Shown piece after piece: positions 35,935 to 46,300 of a stretch of 64,000 nucleotides of DNA. A program made the translations under genes and the position numbers. This DNA is from Deltaproteobacteria bacterium (GTDB lineage Bacteria > Myxococcota_A > UBA9042 > PHBI01), in contig WYBB01000246.1 in assembly GCA_011526585.1 (NCBI GenBank), positions 1 through 64,000 on the forward strand. The letters are read 5' to 3'. The notes beneath the pieces were generated by a model. It was not told where the DNA came from and ran no database searches. It saw nothing but the letters and a program-made list of their open reading frames with translations. Every line of letters begins with the position of its first letter. Position 1 is the first letter of the stretch.

Positions 35935-38616
35935 TCAGTCGGCGCGCCCGAGCACGACCAGGAGCGCCGGCAGGACCAGCAAGCTCGCGAGGAGGCACAT
36001 GCCGATGCCGAGCACGACCAGCAGGCCGAGGCTCACCATCGCGCCGTAGCCGCCGGTGAGCAGCGCCAGGAAGCCGACCATCGTCGTCAGCGCCGAGACG
36101 AGCACGGCCGAGCCGGTGCCGCGCACGAGCTCGCCGAGGTGCGCGATCTCGCCGCCGGCACGGCTCTCGCGTGCGCGATGCACGAGGTGGCAGCCGGTGT
36201 CGACCCCGATGCCGAGCACCAGCGGCAGCGCGACGACGTTGGCGATGTCGAACTCGAGGCCGAACGCCGGCATCAGCCCGAGCATCCAGATCCAGCCGAT
36301 CACGACCGGCATCATCGCCAGCGCGGCGTCGGCGACGCTGCGGAAGACGAGCAGCAACATGAGCGCGACCAGGAGCGCGGCGTAGAGGGCGGCGCGTTCG
36401 AAGCCCGAGGTGATCATCGCCTCGTGGCGTGGGATGTCGAGGGCGAGCCCGCTGGCCTCGGGTTGGATCCCGTGGATCACCTGCTCGAAGCGGCGCGCGA
36501 AGGCGGTGTCCCAGATGTCGCCGGAGGGGTAGGCGAAGAGCGCGAGCGCCGCGCCGTCGCGCGCGACGTAGCGCACGCGGAACAGCGGCGGCAGGTCGCT
36601 CGGGGCGTAGGCGCCGCGCTCGGCGACGGCGCGCGCGGTGACGAGCACGCGGCGGGCGATCTCGGCGATGTCGCGCTCGATCCCGGCGAGCAGGGCGTGA
36701 CGCTCGGGCGGCAGGTCGGCCAGGGTGTGCGCGAGGTCCTTCAAGGCGGTGGCGGCCTCGCGCGCGGTCGCCGGGTCGCGACCGCCCTGCTCGAGGGCGA
36801 AGGCGAGCTCGTCGAAGGCGTCCTGCAGGGCGACGACGGCGGCGCGGATCCGCGCGGGCTCGGTCGGCGTCGGCGGCGGCACGAGGCGCGCGGGGTCGAC
36901 CGAGGTCAGGCGCGCGACGCCGGCGCGCAGCGAGGCGAGGCGCTCGGCGTCGAGCGGCGGCAGGAGATCGGTCGGGCTGTGCACGGTGCCGACCTCGGGG
37001 GTGTGGCGCAGGCGATCGGCCAGCGCGCGCGCCTCGTCGAGCGAAGAGACGCTGAGGTTGACCAGCGCCGGGCCCATGACCTCGTCGTCTTCGAGCGCCT
37101 TGAGCCCGCGGTAGCTCTCGGTGTGCTCGGGCAGGAAGTCGAAGTAGCGGCCGTTGAAGGCGGGGCGATCGACGATGAAGGCGACGATCGCGGCGGTGGT
37201 CGCGAGCGCGCCGGCGATGAGCACCGCGCGCGGGGCGCGCCTGACGAGCGCGAGCGCGGCGCCGCCTCCGGGGAAGTCGGGCGGCGGGGGGCGCGAGCGC
37301 TTCTTCGAGGCGGCGCGAAGGAGCGGCGGCAGGAGCCAGAAGGCGCTGCCGAGCATGACGAAGAGGCCGATGGCGGTGATGACGCCGAGCTCGGAGAAGG
37401 CGGTGAACTCGGTGGTGGCGGTCATCATGAAGGCCAGCGCGGTGGTGGCGGCGCCGGTGGCGACGCCGGGGCCGGCCCCGAGCAGGGAGGCGCGCATCGC
37501 GGTCGCGTCGTCGCGGCCGGCGCGGCGCTCTTCCTGGTAGCGGTAGAGGAGGTGCACGCCGAAGTCGATGCCGAGCCCCATGAGCAGCGAGAGGAAGCTC
37601 GAGGTGATGAGGTTGAGGCCGTCGAAGAGCACCTCGACGAAGCCGAGCGTGATGAGCACGCCGGCGCCGAGCGGCACGAGCGCGATGATCGACTGGCGCA
37701 GCGAGCGGAAGGCGAAGAGCAGGAGCGCGAAGATCCCGAGCATCGAGAGCACCGAGGACAGGCGGATCCCGGACTCGACGATCACCAGCTCGTCGCTGGC
37801 GAGCGCGGGCAGGCCGGTGAGCTCGGCGCGCACCTCGGGTGAGACGGCGGCGTCGACGTGCACCTGGTCGCGGAGCGCGCGCAGCTCCTCGATGAAGGGC
37901 GTGACGTCCTTGCCTTCGTCGCTGGGCAGGTCGGGGAAGGCGATGACGAGGTAGCGCTCGCCGTCGGCGGCGACGAGGTAGCCGAGCTCGTCGAGGTTGG
38001 TGTGGGAGGACAGGCCGTTGCCCTCGGCCAGGCCGATCCACGACTCCTTGGACTCGTCGCCGCGCAGCTCGTGGTCGAAGGCCTTGACGAGCGGTACGAT
38101 GCGCGCGAGGTCGCGCTCGTCGCCGGCGCTGTCGCCCTGGCCGTCGAGCGCGGCGAGGATGCGCTTCTCGAGGGCGCCGATCACGTCGGCGAGGCCGGTG
38201 TGCGCGCCGCGCACGTGCGCGAGCGCGGAGAAGCCGTCGAGCAGGCGCGGGTGGTTGAGCGCGAGCACCTCGGCGAGCAGACGCATGTCGAGGCGGCCGA
38301 GCACGCGGTGCTCGAGATCGGGGCGGGCGGAGAGGCGCTCGACGAGGAGCGCGGCGACCCTGCGGCGCTCGGCCTGGGCGCCGCCGGTGACGACGAAGAT
38401 CGTGGCGTCGGGGCGGCCGAAGCGGTCGAGGAAGGCGAGCAGGCGGGCCTGCCCGGGCTCTTCGTCGGAGATGAGCGAGCGGCGCGAGGTGGAGACCTCG
38501 AGCGGGCCGAGGACCGTGGCCGCGACGGACGCGAGCGCGACCGCACCGACCAGCGCGACGACGAGGCCCGGGCGGCGCAGCGCGACGGTAGCCAGACCCT
38601 CGAGCAGCTTCTTCAC
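35935..38616 (-). CDS. RND superfamily exporter, MMPL type (second system)
   Basis: An 893-residue inner-membrane transporter with the same twofold RND plan. The N-terminal TM is VVALVGAVALASVAATVL and a first SSD-like block has LSLLMGLGIDFGVHLLYRYQEER. The second block has LGIGVDTGCHLVHRARESRAGG and LVVLGIGMCLLASLLVLPALLVVLG. The conserved Gly/Asp pairs (GLGIDFG, GIGVDTG) that take part in proton relay in this family are present. The start is GTG with GAAGGG upstream. It is last in an apparent operon after a PhnD-like binding protein and a small TPR-like lipoprotein, and converges with the other RND operon across the repeat block. Confidence 0.92.
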   Translation of the reverse strand: MKKLLEGLATVALRRPGLVVALVGAVALASVAATVLGPLEVSTSRRSLISDEEPGQARLLAFLDRFGRPDATIFVVTGGAQAERRRVAALLVERLSARPDLEHRVLGRLDMRLLAEVLALNHPRLLDGFSALAHVRGAHTGLADVIGALEKRILAALDGQGDSAGDERDLARIVPLVKAFDHELRGDESKESWIGLAEGNGLSSHTNLDELGYLVAADGERYLVIAFPDLPSDEGKDVTPFIEELRALRDQVHVDAAVSPEVRAELTGLPALASDELVIVESGIRLSSVLSMLGIFALLLFAFRSLRQSIIALVPLGAGVLITLGFVEVLFDGLNLITSSFLSLLMGLGIDFGVHLLYRYQEERRAGRDDATAMRASLLGAGPGVATGAATTALAFMMTATTEFTAFSELGVITAIGLFVMLGSAFWLLPPLLRAASKKRSRPPPPDFPGGGAALALVRRAPRAVLIAGALATTAAIVAFIVDRPAFNGRYFDFLPEHTESYRGLKALEDDEVMGPALVNLSVSSLDEARALADRLRHTPEVGTVHSPTDLLPPLDAERLASLRAGVARLTSVDPARLVPPPTPTEPARIRAAVVALQDAFDELAFALEQGGRDPATAREAATALKDLAHTLADLPPERHALLAGIERDIAEIARRVLVTARAVAERGAYAPSDLPPLFRVRYVARDGAALALFAYPSGDIWDTAFARRFEQVIHGIQPEASGLALDIPRHEAMITSGFERAALYAALLVALMLLLVFRSVADAALAMMPVVIGWIWMLGLMPAFGLEFDIANVVALPLVLGIGVDTGCHLVHRARESRAGGEIAHLGELVRGTGSAVLVSALTTMVGFLALLTGGYGAMVSLGLLVVLGIGMCLLASLLVLPALLVVLGRAD

Positions 38617-38625
38617 GCCGCCCTT

Positions 38626-39333
38626 CTATTCAGAAGATCGCGTCTCCGTCGAGCATTTCGGGGCGCCGGCGGCCTCGAAGAGGCGCGAGAGCAGCGCGCG
38701 GTGGTCGGGGCGGAGGCGGTGCTGGTGGGCGTGGGCGAAGCAGAGGTGCGGCTCCGCCGGGGTGCTGTCGCCGAGCTCGATGTAGGCCTCGGCCAGGCGC
38801 AGGTGGTTGTCGGGCTCGTCGGGCCAGCGCTCGACGAGGTCGAGCAGGAGCTCGAGGCCGGTCTCGGAGTCGCCGTGCGAGACCATGAAGGCGGGGGCCA
38901 GCACGTAGAGGGTGGCGAGCATGCGCTGGGCGGCGCCGTCGCGGAAGGCGGGCTCGAGCCTGGTGCTCAGTCGCGAGAAGTCCTCGACTTCACGTACGAA
39001 TTTGCCGGCGTTGAGGCCGCGCAGCTCGGCGATGCGGCCGGCGCAGGCGGCGCGCGCGAAGGCGTCGGAGGCGGTGTGCGGGTCGCCGCGGCGCGCGACG
39101 ATCCAGTAGGCGAACTCGCGGTCCTCGACGCGGTCCTTGCCTTCGGCGATGAGCGCCTCGAGCGTGTCGCTCACGACGAGCGATGGGTGGTCGGCGACCG
39201 CCTGCAGGGAAGGGTCGACCCGGTCGAGATCGGTCGGCGCGCCGCCATAGGTCGCGCAGGCGAGGCACGAGACAGAGAGCGCGAGCGCGCCGAAGAGCGC
39301 CGGCGCGCCCTGGAGTCGCAGGCGGCGGCTCAC
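38626..39333 (-). CDS. Small lipoprotein, TatT-like (TRAP T-component-like) helical repeats
   Basis: A 235-residue protein starting at GTG within the stop of the PhnD-like gene (GTGA). It has a signal peptide with a lipobox-like SVSC/CLAC at about residue 22-25 and an all-helical body with repeats (REFAYWIVARRGDPHTASDAFARAACAGR-like, LATLYVLAPAFMVSHGDSETGLELLLDL, EPDNHLRLAEAYIELGD). TatT-type components of TRAP systems look like this, but no TRAP permease is here, so the assignment is weak. Co-transcribed with a binding protein and an RND exporter. Confidence 0.65.
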   Translation of the reverse strand: MSRRLRLQGAPALFGALALSVSCLACATYGGAPTDLDRVDPSLQAVADHPSLVVSDTLEALIAEGKDRVEDREFAYWIVARRGDPHTASDAFARAACAGRIAELRGLNAGKFVREVEDFSRLSTRLEPAFRDGAAQRMLATLYVLAPAFMVSHGDSETGLELLLDLVERWPDEPDNHLRLAEAYIELGDSTPAEPHLCFAHAHQHRLRPDHRALLSRLFEAAGAPKCSTETRSSE

Positions 39334-40169
39334 GGCTTGGCGATCTCGTTGCCGCGATAGAGCGCGACCAGCGGCGCGTAGGCGGCGTCGCCCGCGGGGG
39401 CGAGTCCCTGCAGCCCGACGTTCTTGCAGACCTCGGCGTCGTCGCCGCTGCAGAGCGACGGCATCGCCTTCTGGAAGGCGGTGACGATCTCGCGCGGCGC
39501 GTTCGGCAGGGCGACGATCGGCATCGGCGGGAGCTCCTCGCTCTGCCAGACGGTGCGCAGGGTCTTGCCGTCCTCGATGCTCGGGAGCTGGGCGAGCTGC
39601 GCGTCGTCGATGAGGGCGCAGCGCGCCTCGTCGCGGATCACCGCCTTGAGGGTCTGGACCGGGCGCGGCGTGTCGACGAGCACGTAGTCCGCCAGGCGCG
39701 TCTTGCCGCGGAAGAGCACGTGGTCGACGAAGCGCGGATCGGCGAGGTGGTTGCTGGCGAGGGGCTGGCCCTTGCACGCGGCGAGGTCCTCGGCCTTGCT
39801 TACGACGAAGTAGCGCCGGCCGCCGGCGGCGGCGGAGTGGGCCTGGCCGATCACCTCGAGCTGGTGGGTGTCCTTGAGGGCGAGGTAGGCGCCGAGTGAG
39901 AAGAGGCCGAGCTCGGGCCGGTCGCTCTTGATGTAGTCGAGCGCGGCGTCCTTGCGCGTCAGGTAGCGGCTGGCGACCGCCGGCCAGGCGCAGCGGTCGG
40001 CGACGAGACCGAGGAGCTGGTCGAGGTAGCTCTGCGCGCGGGTGCCGCCGGCGCCGGATTCGAGCAGGACGACGAAGCGCACCGGCTTGGGCTCGGGCGG
40101 GGCCGCGAGCGCGGAGGCGCTCAGCGCGAGGGCAGCGCTCAGCGCGCCGATGAAGACAGACAAGGTCAT
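39330..40169 (-). CDS. PhnD-like periplasmic binding protein
   Basis: A 279-residue periplasmic binding protein with a signal peptide (cleavage near ALAAPPEP, about residue 23). The fold follows the phosphonate/phosphite-binding PF12974 group: VRFVVLLESGAGGTRAQSYLDQLLGLV at the front, DRPELGLFSLGAYLAL, ACKGQPLASNHLADPRFVDHVLF and a late IVTAFQKAMPSL. It has no ABC permease or ATPase next to it. The start ATG has GGGAG upstream. Its coupling to an RND exporter suggests a sensory or delivery role rather than uptake; that is inference. Confidence 0.75.
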   Translation of the reverse strand: MTLSVFIGALSAALALSASALAAPPEPKPVRFVVLLESGAGGTRAQSYLDQLLGLVADRCAWPAVASRYLTRKDAALDYIKSDRPELGLFSLGAYLALKDTHQLEVIGQAHSAAAGGRRYFVVSKAEDLAACKGQPLASNHLADPRFVDHVLFRGKTRLADYVLVDTPRPVQTLKAVIRDEARCALIDDAQLAQLPSIEDGKTLRTVWQSEELPPMPIVALPNAPREIVTAFQKAMPSLCSGDDAEVCKNVGLQGLAPAGDAAYAPLVALYRGNEIAKP

Positions 40170-40355
40170 GCGAGCTCCCGTCTCTGGCGATGACTGCAAC
40201 ACAGCCATGCTCGCGGATCGTCCCGCTGGATTAGTCGAAGCGGGGCGCCGTGTCCAGGCAGACCGCGGGTCCGACCTGCCTCGCCGTAACGCGGACGGCG
40301 CGGCGCGGCGGGAACTCGCGTCCGGCGAGGGCGGAGGCGCCATTGGGGCGCGTGC

Positions 40356-41615
40356 TCACATGGCGATGAGCGCGAGGTAGCCGATGGCGAAGGCGGCGTT
40401 GAGGCCGATGCAGACGGCGCTGTAGATCGTCATGGCGCGCGCGGGGCGGTGCTCGGGCGGGACCTCGGGGCCGTGCATGGCGCGGTGGTTGAGCCAGGCG
40501 AGGATGGGCGCGGTGAGGAACGAGATGATCGTCGCGACGGTGACCAGGGCGACGAGCGACGAGAGGAAGGCGCCGATCACGACGAGGGAGCCGACGGCGA
40601 TGAAGGCCATCGCGCCCCAGTAGACCGGGGCGTTCAGGGGCTCGCGCTCGGGCTCGGGGCCCGCGAGGCGCTGCGCGAGGCGGGCGAGCGCGCGCGGGAA
40701 GCCGTCGACGACGGTGAGCGTGGTCGAGAGCATGACGCCGAAGGCGGCAGTGCCGATGAGCGGTTCGCTCCAGGGGCCGAGCGCGTGGGTGTAGAGGCTG
40801 ACGACCTGCTGGGCGAAGGGGCGGGCGCCTTCGGCGATCGGCTGGCCGCTGCCGTACATCACGGCCGCGCCGAGGAGCACGAAGCAGATCGCCAGGATGG
40901 CGGTGCCGAGGTAGCCGATGTCGAAGTCGAGGCGGGCCTCGCGCGAGGAGGGGGTGTGCCCGGTCTGATCGCGGCGCGCCAGCGTCCAGAGGGAGTGCCA
41001 GACCGCGATGTCGATCGCCGAGGGCATCCAACCGATGAGACCGGCGACCAGCGCGAAGGTGGCGGGCGACCAGCTCTCGGTCGGCGGAAACCAGGGGCCG
41101 CTCCAGTCGACGCGGCTGAGCACGAGGACGGTGGCGACGAAGGTCGTCAGCGTGAGCACGGCGACGATGACCTTGATCGCGAGATCGAGGAGCGGGTAGC
41201 GGCCGATCGCCAGGAGCACGCCGCAGCCGGCGATGAGCGCGAGCGAGAGCCACCAGGTCGCGCCGCTCAGGCCGAGGAGGTTCTCGAGCAGGCCGGCGGT
41301 GACGAAGGTGACGGCGGCCTGCACGGTGAGCATGGTGCCGAGGGTGAGGAGCCCGTAGAGCACGAGCGCCCAGCGGCCCTGGCGGCGGTAGCCCTCGAGC
41401 AGGCTCCGGCCGGTGGCGGCGGCGTAGCGCGGGCCGAACTGGAAGGCCGGGTACTTCATCGCGTTGGCGAGGAGCACGAAGACGATGAGGGCGACGCCGA
41501 AGAGCGCGCCGGCGCGCGTCGACTGCACGAGGTGGCTCACGCCGACGGCGGCGCCGGCGAAGAGGAGGCCGGGGCCGAGCGCCTTGCCGAAGGTCCTGGG
41601 CCGGGGATCAGCCAT
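40356..41615 (-). CDS. Nramp-family transporter, non-canonical
   Basis: A 419-residue membrane protein with about eleven TM helices and Nramp order (first TM GPGLLFAGAAVGVSHLVQ, sixth TM VAGLIGWMPSAIDIAVWHS). The normal metal ligands are missing: the TM1 DPGN motif is AAVGVS, and the TM6 MPH motif is MPSAID. Such divergent members are either Mg2+ transporters of the NrmT kind or transport something else. It overlaps the next gene by eight bases and probably shares its transcript with quinone oxidoreductase and Orn. Confidence 0.8.
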   Translation of the reverse strand: MADPRPRTFGKALGPGLLFAGAAVGVSHLVQSTRAGALFGVALIVFVLLANAMKYPAFQFGPRYAAATGRSLLEGYRRQGRWALVLYGLLTLGTMLTVQAAVTFVTAGLLENLLGLSGATWWLSLALIAGCGVLLAIGRYPLLDLAIKVIVAVLTLTTFVATVLVLSRVDWSGPWFPPTESWSPATFALVAGLIGWMPSAIDIAVWHSLWTLARRDQTGHTPSSREARLDFDIGYLGTAILAICFVLLGAAVMYGSGQPIAEGARPFAQQVVSLYTHALGPWSEPLIGTAAFGVMLSTTLTVVDGFPRALARLAQRLAGPEPEREPLNAPVYWGAMAFIAVGSLVVIGAFLSSLVALVTVATIISFLTAPILAWLNHRAMHGPEVPPEHRPARAMTIYSAVCIGLNAAFAIGYLALIAM

Positions 41616-42603
41616 GGTCGAGCACGATCTTGCCGAAGGTGGCGTTGGACTCGAGCAGGCGGTGCGCGTCGGCGATCTGCGCGAGCGGCATGACGCGATC
41701 GATCACCGGGCGCAGGCGGCCGCGCTCGAAGAGCGGCACGACCCGGTCCTCGAAGGAGCGGGCGAGCGCGATCTTCTCTTCGATCGGGCGGCTCCGCAGC
41801 ACGGTGCCGGTGAGCGTGAGGCGGCGGGAGAGCAGGAGCCCGAGCGGGAGCTCGGCCTTGGCGCCGGCGACCAGGCCGACCAGGATGGCGCGGCCGCGCG
41901 GCGCGAGCACGCCGAGCGCCTTGGACAGATCGGGGCCGCCGACGAGGTCGACGAGCACGCGCGCTTCGAGACCGGCGTCGCGCGCGGCCTGCACCAGCTC
42001 GGTGGCGCTTCCGACCGCGCCGCGATCGAGGCCGAGCCCGAGCGCGCGCTCGACCTTGTCGGGGGTGCGCGCGACGCCGAGGCTGAAGGCACCGAAGGCC
42101 CTCGCGAGCTGGATGAGCGCGGTGCCGACGCCACTGCCGACGGCGTTGCAGGCGAGCCACTCGCCCGCGCCGAGCCCGCCCTGCAGGAAGGCGGCGTCGA
42201 AGGCGGTCATGAAGACCTCGGGGATCGCGGCGGCGTCGGTGAGCGCCAGGCTGTCGGGCACGCGGATCGCCTCGCGCTCGTGCACGACCGCGAGCTCGGC
42301 GTTGGCGCCGCCGCCGACGATCGCCATCACGCGATCGCCCGGGCGAAAGCGCGTGACCCGCGCGCCGATCGCGCGCACGACGCCGGCGAGCTCGAGGCCG
42401 GGGATGTCCGGCGGCGCGCCGTGCGGGGCGGGGTAGACGCCCTTGCGCTGGAGGAGATCGGCGCGGTTGAGCGACGAGGCGGCGACCTCGATCAGGAGGT
42501 CCCAGGCGCCGGGCGTGGGCGCGGGGCGCTCGGCGAGCGCGAGGACCTCGGGCCCTCCCGGGGAGGTGATGACGGCGGCGCGCATCGTGGAGGTCGAAGA
42601 CAC
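41608..42603 (-). CDS. NAD(P)H:quinone oxidoreductase (zeta-crystallin/PIG3-like MDR)
   Basis: A 331-residue medium-chain reductase without structural zinc. Motifs are MRAAVITSPGGPEVL at the front, SLNRADLLQRKGVYP, PGLELAGVV, FRPGDRVMAIVGGGANAEL, IPEVFMTAFDA and a Rossmann GSGVGTALIQLARA. The PIG3-like spacing suggests reduction of quinones or enones. The GTG start is used because GGAGG lies at a good distance; the later ATG is a possible alternative. It lies between Orn (21 bases downstream of it) and the Nramp gene. Confidence 0.9.
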   Translation of the reverse strand: MSSTSTMRAAVITSPGGPEVLALAERPAPTPGAWDLLIEVAASSLNRADLLQRKGVYPAPHGAPPDIPGLELAGVVRAIGARVTRFRPGDRVMAIVGGGANAELAVVHEREAIRVPDSLALTDAAAIPEVFMTAFDAAFLQGGLGAGEWLACNAVGSGVGTALIQLARAFGAFSLGVARTPDKVERALGLGLDRGAVGSATELVQAARDAGLEARVLVDLVGGPDLSKALGVLAPRGRAILVGLVAGAKAELPLGLLLSRRLTLTGTVLRSRPIEEKIALARSFEDRVVPLFERGRLRPVIDRVMPLAQIADAHRLLESNATFGKIVLDHG

Positions 42604-42624
42604 GTCGTGGTCCTCCGCCAGGGG

Positions 42625-43251
42625 TCAGGGGGAGTCGGCGGCGATCCCGACTTCGCCGAGGAGCGGCGTCGTGCGGAAGGCGACGCGCTTGTACCAGCGT
42701 AGCTCGTCGATCGACTCCTTGATGTCGTCGAGGGCGCGGTGGGCCGAGGTCTTCTCGGGCGGCGTGAGGCCGTACCAGCGGCGCACGAGCTCCTTGATCG
42801 TCGAGATGTCGACGTTGCGGTAGTGGAAGAAGGCGTCGAGCTCCGGCATGTAGCGGCGGAGGAAGCGGCGGTCCTGCGAGATCGAGTTGCCGCAGCAGGG
42901 CGAGACGCCGGGGTCGAGGTGCTCGGCGAGGAAGGCGAGCGTCTGGCGCATCGCGTCCTCTTCGGTGATGGTCGAGGCGCGCACCGCGTCGATGAGGCCG
43001 CTGTCGCCGTGGTGCTTGGTGTTCCACGAGTCCATCGCGGCGATGAGCGCGTCGGGCTGGTGGATGACCAGGTTCGGTCCCTCGGCGACGATCTCGAGAT
43101 CGGGATCGGTGATGAGCGTCGCGAGCTCGATGGGGCGACAGGTCTCGGGGTCGAGGCCGGTCATCTCCATGTCGAGCCAGATGAGGAGGTTGGCGCCACG
43201 CGGCGGGGGCTTGGAGGGGCTTTGCGCGGGGGTGGTCTGGGTCGTCGCCAT
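42625..43251 (-). CDS. orn: Oligoribonuclease
   Basis: A 208-residue 3-prime to 5-prime DEDDh exonuclease that degrades oligoribonucleotides and pGpG. The acidic set is in [15 protein letters not shown], the second Asp in [19 protein letters not shown], and the third in [17 protein letters not shown] with the catalytic His. [15 protein letters not shown] is the Orn-specific segment. The ATG after an alternative upstream start is used; the N-terminal dozen residues are Thr/Pro-rich and longer than in E. coli. Confidence 0.95.
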   Translation of the reverse strand: MATTQTTPAQSPSKPPPRGANLLIWLDMEMTGLDPETCRPIELATLITDPDLEIVAEGPNLVIHQPDALIAAMDSWNTKHHGDSGLIDAVRASTITEEDAMRQTLAFLAEHLDPGVSPCCGNSISQDRRFLRRYMPELDAFFHYRNVDISTIKELVRRWYGLTPPEKTSAHRALDDIKESIDELRWYKRVAFRTTPLLGEVGIAADSP

Positions 43252-43382
43252 GGTTGCCCGAGCATGCGTCGGCCAGGGGGCGTTGTCCACAGGTCACGCG
43301 CGCGTCCTGGGATTCGAATCGCTTGGATGTGAGCGATCCGCTCTGGCACTCTGGCGTGGTCCCACCTCATCGGAGCTCCCCC

Positions 43383-46300
43383 ATGAAGCCGCACGCGTGC
43401 ACCCTGGCGATCCTGTCGTCGTTCGCGGGCCTCGTCACGACGGTCGGTCTGGCCGAGGTCGCGCACGCGCGCACCTGGCACGTCGACTACGCGCTCGCCC
43501 AGTTCATCGCGCCGCCGGATCGCGACGGCGACGAAGACTCACCCTTCCTGACGATCGGCGCCGCGCTCGCGCGCGCGGTCGCGGGCGACGTCGTCCTCGT
43601 GCACCCCGAGTCCTACGCCGAGAACCTCGACCTGCCCGCCGGGGTCGAGCTGCGCGCGGCATTCCCGGCCTGGGGCGCCGACACCGCCCTCGAGGACATC
43701 ACCCAGCTCGTCGTCGACGATCGCTCGCGCCCCGGGATCCTCGTCGGCGGCGCGGACCCGCGCACGGCGATCATCGGTTTTCAGATCACCGATGGCGGGG
43801 CCGAGCGTGGCGGCGCGATCCACGTCGTCGAAGGCCGCGCGCGCATCGAGGACAACTTCTTCTTCCTGAACGCCGCCGAGGGCGCGGCCCCCCTGGGCGG
43901 CGCCATCGCCGTCTTCGACGCGCCCGACGACCCGCTGCCCGCGGGCGAGCACCACGTCGTCGTGCGCAACAACGGCTTCGCCTGGAACACGGCGCACACC
44001 CCGGCGGGCACCGGGCGCGGCGGCGCCATCGCCTGTCGCGCCAACCGGCGCCAGCCGAAGATCATGATCGACGCCAACGAATTTCGCGCGCCGGTCGCGG
44101 GCTTCGAGAACAGCGCCGATCTCGGCGGCGCCGTCTACATCGAGCAGTGCGAGGCCACCGTGCGCGACAACTGGTTCGAGGACAACCGCGCGCGCATGGC
44201 CGGCGGCGGGCTCTACTGCACCGGCGCGGGCTCGAACGCGCCCGCGCCGATCACGCTGAGCGGCAACCTCGTGCGCGGCAACAGCGTGGGTGAGGGCGCG
44301 GGCGGGGGCTTTCACCTGTCGCGCTGCCTGAGCCGCCTCGACCACAACACCATCGGCGACAACGTCGCCAAGACCGACGGCGGCGGGGTCTACTGCGTCG
44401 GCCTGTGTGCGCTGGGCGCCAACGTCGGGCGCAACCACTTCGAGCGCAACAGCGCCGAGCGCCATGGCGGTGGTCTGGCGGTGATCGATCCCGAGCTCGG
44501 CAGCCGCGTCGAGAGGAACGTCTTCCGCGACAACGAGGCCGACGCCGATGCCGACGGCGAGGGCGCTGGCGGCGGGATCCACGTCGCCGCCACGGTCACC
44601 GGTCAGGGCCTCGACGGGCTGCCGGTCGCGCGCGTCATGCCGATCGAGGGGCGGCTCGACGACGACAGCCTGATCGAGGACAACAGCGCCGCGCGCGGCG
44701 GCGGGGTCGCCGTAGCGGGGCGGATCGCCGACGACGGCGACGTGGTCGCGCCGCTGCACGTGCCGATCACCGCCTACGCCATCACCGGCAACCAGGCGAC
44801 CTACGGGGGCGGTGTGTACATCGGCGGCGCCGCGCACGCGGTCATGGGCGATCTCGCCGGGGTCTTCTTCGTGCTCGCGCCGCCGCGCTGGGTCCTCGTC
44901 GACGCCAACCTCGCGCTGGCCGACGGCGGCGGCGTGCACGTCGACGCGCGCGGCGCGCTGACCGCGGTCGGCAACTACATCGGCGAGCCCGATCTCGCCG
45001 GCAACCTCGCCGAGGACGGCGAAGGCGGCGGTGTGTGGGCGCATGCGAGCGCCACGGTCTCGGCCTGGTTCAACTGCTTCGCCAAGAACCGCGCCGATCG
45101 CGGCGGCGGAGTCTTCGGCGGCGCCGCGACGCAGAGCGTGCGCGCCAACAGCTTCTTCGGCAATGCCGCCAACACCGGCGGCGGCGCCTTCATCGAAGGC
45201 GGCACGCGCTTCTCGTTGAACGCGGTGCACGACTCGACCGGCGGCGGCGTGAGCTGCGGGCCCGGCGGTGGGCTCATCGAGGACAACCGCATCCAGGCCA
45301 ATGACCCGTTCGATCTCGACGAGGCCGCGTGCGGCGAGGGCGTCGACAACCACACCGGCGCGCTGGCGCGCGTGCGCGGGGTCTACGGCGTGCGCCATCG
45401 CTTCGTCGACTGCGGCCCGCCCGAGCCCGACGAGCCCGAGGGCGTGGTCGCGCTCGGTGACTTCGGCGACGCGCCCGACGATACCCACGGCGCTTTTTCG
45501 GCCGGCTATCGCGCGCCGCACGGCGAGGTCGTCGGGCGCTTCGCGACCTACGCCGCGAGCGACAACGCCGCCGAGGGTCGGGGCGGGCCCTCGCACGGCC
45601 TCGTCGACCTGGTGTGGCTCGGCGCGGCGACGTCGAGCGACGGCGGCGCCGAGTCGGACTTCGACGAAGACGACGTGCCGAACCTCGATCGCACGACGCT
45701 CGCGAGCGATCAGGACGCACACGACGACGGCTGGGCGATCTCGCGGCTTTCTCCGTGCGCGACGACCGAGGTCACGCTCGAGGTCACGGCGAGCGAGCTC
45801 GTCGCGGGATCGCCGCTCGAGGTGGTCTACCTGAACGTCGTCGCCGACTGGGACCACGACGGTCGCTGGGGTGGCGACAGCGCTCCGTGCGGCGAGCCGG
45901 TCGCCGAGTGGGTGGTGCGCGATCTCGCGGTGCGGCCCGAACCAGGCGCGTCGGTCGCGGTGATGGTGCCGATCGCGACGGGCGACGCGGGCGACGTGTG
46001 GTTGCGCGTGATGGTGGCGGAGTCGCCGATAGGGGACCTCGACGATTGGGACGGCTCGGCGCCGGCGCCCTTTCTGATCGGTGAGACCGAGGACCACCGG
46101 GTCTGCGTCGGCGACAGCGACGAGGACTGCGAAGACCATGCGAGCGCGGAGGAGGGGCCGGCGGAGGAGACGGCCGAGCCGACCGAGCACGCGAGCGAGG
46201 CGCCGCCCGAGCCGACCGAGGAGGTCAGCGAAGAGGGCCCCGAGCCGGTCGAGACCGAGGCGAGCGCGGAGCCGGGCGAGGAGGTCGCGGAGCACGGCCC

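Noticed and set aside
36139-37842. Plus-strand open frame opposite the second RND exporter
   Set aside because: Glu/Gly/Arg-rich shadow; the minus-strand protein has complete RND topology.
43305-43330. tRNA-like T-loop sequence (GGATTCGAATCG)
   Set aside because: No acceptor, D-arm or anticodon stem can be built around it.
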